Part shown: in pieces, positions 61,501-64,000 of the stretch
Layout: each line of letters begins with the position of its first letter
How positions within the stretch are numbered: position 1 is the first letter of the stretch
NCBI GenBank assembly: GCA_964036275.1
Contig: OZ038440.1
Location: forward strand, 372,001-436,000
Length of the DNA stretch: 64,000 nt
Direction of reading: 5' to 3'
From: Litoditis marina
Taxonomy: Eukaryota > Nematoda > Chromadorea > Rhabditida > Rhabditidae
Program-made: the position numbers and the translations under genes
Notes under the pieces: model-generated
What the model saw: the letters and a program-made list of their open reading frames with translations, nothing else
Database searches by the model: none
What the model was told of the DNA's origin: nothing

Positions 61501-63826
61501 GAAGCCGCACTGAAATCTGCACAGGAGCAGGCTAAAAAGGCTCAGGTGTGTTCGAACGAAATAAAAAGGATGATCATTTAACATGGTTTTGAGGGTGATG
61601 GTAAGGGGACAGGGGGATGGTTTTGAAATATATATTCGTATAACGCGCGAAGAACTTAAACAGCACTCAGGCAGTTCATAAAATCACAGTAAATTGCCTG
61701 TCCCGGTCTTTTTCCAATTCCCATAATAATACGTTATTTCTATCCGCGGGGCACCTCAGAGACGGTCCTGGAAAAATATTTATTTGAATAAAGTTGTATT
61801 CTGTAGCTTGTGCAATGTGCATAACTTACGTTGTTCTTCTATTTTTACTCAAGGACACTTAATCTTATAATTAATCTTATCCGGAGATAAGAATACCGTA
61901 CTCGAATAGTTGCTTTTAGGAAGAAGCTTTGAAGAGAGCACAAGAAGCTCGAGCTCAGGCGGAGGCTAAAGCCAATGCACAGAAAGCAGCTCAAGCAGCA
62001 CAGATGAAGGTAGGAAGGAGTTTTCCTAGAAATCACAGAAATATAATGATTATGACTTTCTTATCTTGAGATGATGTTTGTATTTGCTTCTTACAGTTCT
62101 TATGTGTTTGATAGTTGTTCAGTACACCTTAGTTTGGTCACACTCTACCATCTATACCAATATGGTAGGACTAACTAATGACAACTCAATCATCTTTCAC
62201 TACCATTTAATCTCAATCAACCACATTTCCACTAGAAACATTTTTAAGGCCCAGCAGGAAGCTCAAATCAAGGCTCAACAAGCTCAAGCCCAAGCTCAAG
62301 CAAAAGCGCAACAGGATGCCCAAGTGAAAGCTCAGCAGGCTCAAGCTCAAGCTCAAGCTCAGGCACAAGCTAAAGCAAAAGCAGAGGCACAAGCCAAGGC
62401 CGTGAAAGCACAACAAGAGGTGAGTGGTAACGAACTATAAAACTTACGATTCTGATATACCTCCGTAGGGCTGGCTATTTGACGGAATGCTTTCCGAACA
62501 ATGCAGTTGAGTGTAACAAACATCACTTTTTGAAGCTCGCTCAGTAAAGGATTCAGGAGGGATTAGTTGTGTAAATGTGTCAGTTTGTTGAATTTGACTA
62601 ATTGTTGTGTACTGTTGTTTTAAATGTGAAAAAAGCTGAGCACCAACAGAAAACATGATTCCAGTGTATAGAAGTAAATTGAATAGTCACATAAATTTAG
62701 CATTCTAATGAGGAATCGTGTACTTTGCATGTTTCTAAGTTCTGCTGTGTTTGACACGTTTTACGTGACTTTGCAATTTACTTACAGTTTACCTGTAAGT
62801 TTTTTCGTTCAGGCTACCGCCAAAGCCGCCGCCCAAAAGAGCCAACAAGAAGCTCTGGCGAAGGCGCAGGCCGCCAAGGCTAAAGCCGAAGCAGACGCCA
62901 AGGCACGCACCCAGAATGCACCCAAACAGGGCCAGGCTCCCGCCAAACAGGGCCAGGCTCCCGCCAAACAGGGCCAGGCTCCCGCCAAACAGGCTCAGGC
63001 TCCAGCCGTAGCCCAGAAGAGTGCTCCTGCAGCTGCTGCCAAGCCTGCTCAGTCTGCTCCAGCTCAGAACAAAGTACAGCCTCAGACGGCCCAGACTTCT
63101 CAAGCACAACTGACAAAGGTGAGCGCTCATGACAACAAATAGAACAGATTGAAAGAAAACAGAAACACTCACAATTCATGATTGCACGAACTATCAATTG
63201 AAAACCAAGAGAAATGTCTAGGTTTCGAGGATAGTCAGTTTCAGCCCACCGCAGTGAAGACTCAGCCAGACCCGGTATCGAAGCAGAACGTAGGACAACA
63301 TCGTAAGTTCACAATTTTCCCTTTTCTTCAAACTCGCCCTTTTCATGATTACTAGTTTTTGGTTTTTAGCAATAAGCCATGTTTTTGTTTGGCATAGATT
63401 TCGATTATTTCATGAAACTGTGCAACTACCATTACACAACAATTTTGAAATAAAAATTATAATGAACTATTGGACCGGTTGATTTTGAGGTTAATCTAAT
63501 TTCAGAAGCCTCGCGAGTGCCCCAGAGAGCTCCCGGTAAGGTGGCAGTTCAGCCGCCATCCATGAAAGAGTCCGCTGCTCCCGCTGCTCAACCATTCTCG
63601 AAACAAACGCAACTCAAACAGACGGCCAAGGTTAGTATAGTCTTTTCCATTCCTACTGAGACTCCTACAGTAGGATTTCGAAACTTCCAAGCCGTTTCGC
63701 TCACTTACTTTTGATCGCAGACGTTCAGGACTTTCGTACCTCCATCTGGTTCTCAGGTAGAGTAAATAAACGAGAGCTTTTTCAATGAACTTTATTTTTC
63801 AGCTTCACAACAGCCTTCGGAAATTT
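58513..63826 (+). CDS. Ala/Gln/Lys-rich helical repeat protein (probably continues past window)
   Basis: Exons 58513-58525, 59668-59708, 60181-60295, 60620-60726, 60956-61033, 61232-61297, 61432-61545, 61920-62009, 62249-62419, 62813-63118, 63245-63302, 63506-63630, 63721-63756 and probably a 24-nt microexon 63803-63826 with consensus splice sites. If 63756 is not spliced, a stop follows at 63763-63765 (442 aa). The N-terminus is acidic and serine-rich (NGSSSEEESDEE), then APRRTSAFRV. Residues of roughly 100-330 are an almost pure Ala/Gln/Lys/Glu helix, coiled-coil-like (KAQQAQAQAQAKAQQ). Six consecutive exons there are phase 0 at both ends, suggesting exon duplication. A QGQAPAK repeat follows (62927-62990), then a Pro/Ser/Gln-rich basic tail. 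No family recognised; such composition is shared by unrelated structural and RNA-binding proteins. Confidence 0.78.
59957..60000 (+). repeat. Intronic stem-loop
   Basis: TTCTCAGAGGGTT and AACCCCTCTGAGAA pair across a short loop in intron 2 of the Ala/Gln-rich gene. Just upstream, AAAACCGTTTCGAC and AAGACGGTTTT form a second small hairpin. The function is unknown. Confidence 0.55.
62665..62791. mobile_element. TATACT-type MITE, copy 5, Ala/Gln-gene intron
   Basis: It lies in the opposite orientation: TGTATAGAAGTAAATTGAATAG at left, CAATTTACTTACAGTTTA at right, and AAGTTCTGCTGTGTTTG inside. It ends 21 bp before the exon at 62813. Confidence 0.8.
62927..63000 (+). repeat. Coding 24-bp minisatellite (QGQAPAK)
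   Basis: GGCCAGGCTCCCGCCAAACA repeats three times at a 24-bp period with no substitution, then decays to CAGGCTCAGGCTCC. It is in frame within exon 10 of the Ala/Gln-rich gene. Confidence 0.9.
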
Positions 63827-63868
63827 GTGAGTTTACTGTAGGAGTCTCAGTAGGAATGGCGTGTACTA

Positions 63869-64000
63869 TATAGTGGGTGCCAAATCTAGAAAAATTCTGT
63901 CTCTCTTCGAAATCGAACCTGCGAGCAAAAAATCCGTAGCAGAGCGATATTAGAGCACATAACCGAGAAGCTTTGGAATCAAGGACATGTGTGCGTACAC
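63869..64000 (-). mobile_element. TATAG-ended tRNA-headed element, copy 4 (cut by window end)
   Basis: It starts TATAGTGGGTGCCAAATCT. Minus-strand B-box GGTTCGATTTC is present, with a shortened A-box area. The window ends at GTGTGCGTACAC, a block shared with copies 2 and 3. Confidence 0.78.

Overview
The window is nuclear DNA from an animal. Its genes are split into many short exons (13-306 nt) with GT-AG introns of about 100-1,500 nt. It encodes a Rab1 GTPase, a BTBD7-type BTB/BACK protein, an extracellular von Willebrand factor A (VWA) protein, a membrane-anchored PDZ protein and a RING protein. The DNA is AT-rich and full of short inverted-repeat elements. The phylum cannot be fixed from sequence alone; a compact invertebrate genome fits.

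Layout. Positions 1-11841 hold a tandem segmental duplication with a unit of about 6.48 kb and its junction at about 5363/5364; the window opens inside the first copy. Each unit carries the 3' exons of a plus-strand C2H2 zinc-finger gene (one copy visible, 5560-6895) and the 3' half of a minus-strand VWA gene (305-5308 in copy 1, 7922-11786 in copy 2). Copy 2 joins upstream exons to at least 19011, giving a protein with a divergent VWA domain, a run of same-phase cassette exons sharing a (K/Q)HPVFRAS motif, a Thr-rich linker and a canonical C-terminal VWA domain. Copy 1 is cut off from those upstream exons.

Next come Rab1 (minus, 21299-24667, seven exons, 205 aa), a divergent BTBD7-type gene (plus, 25722-33564, 18 exons, 703 aa), a convergent RING gene (minus, 34144-38838, 11 exons, 314 aa), a small secreted-protein gene (minus, 40237-40963, four exons, 131 aa), a repeat-rich gene-poor stretch (41-47.6 kb), a single-pass membrane PDZ gene (plus, 47673-56381, 17 exons, 593 aa) and an Ala/Gln/Lys-rich gene (plus, from 58513) that probably runs off the right end.

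Introns and spacers carry at least eight families of non-autonomous inverted-repeat elements. Two have perfect 8-bp target duplications (hAT-like). Several have TATA(G/C) ends. One has a tRNA-like RNA polymerase III promoter inside the TATAG-ended element. A 1.1 kb element present in only one duplicate carries two outward-facing tRNA-like modules. Two TATAG-ended elements start exactly at a splice donor and supply its second base.

Exon models were built by hand from splice signals, reading-phase agreement and family resemblance. No alignment or transcript data were available.
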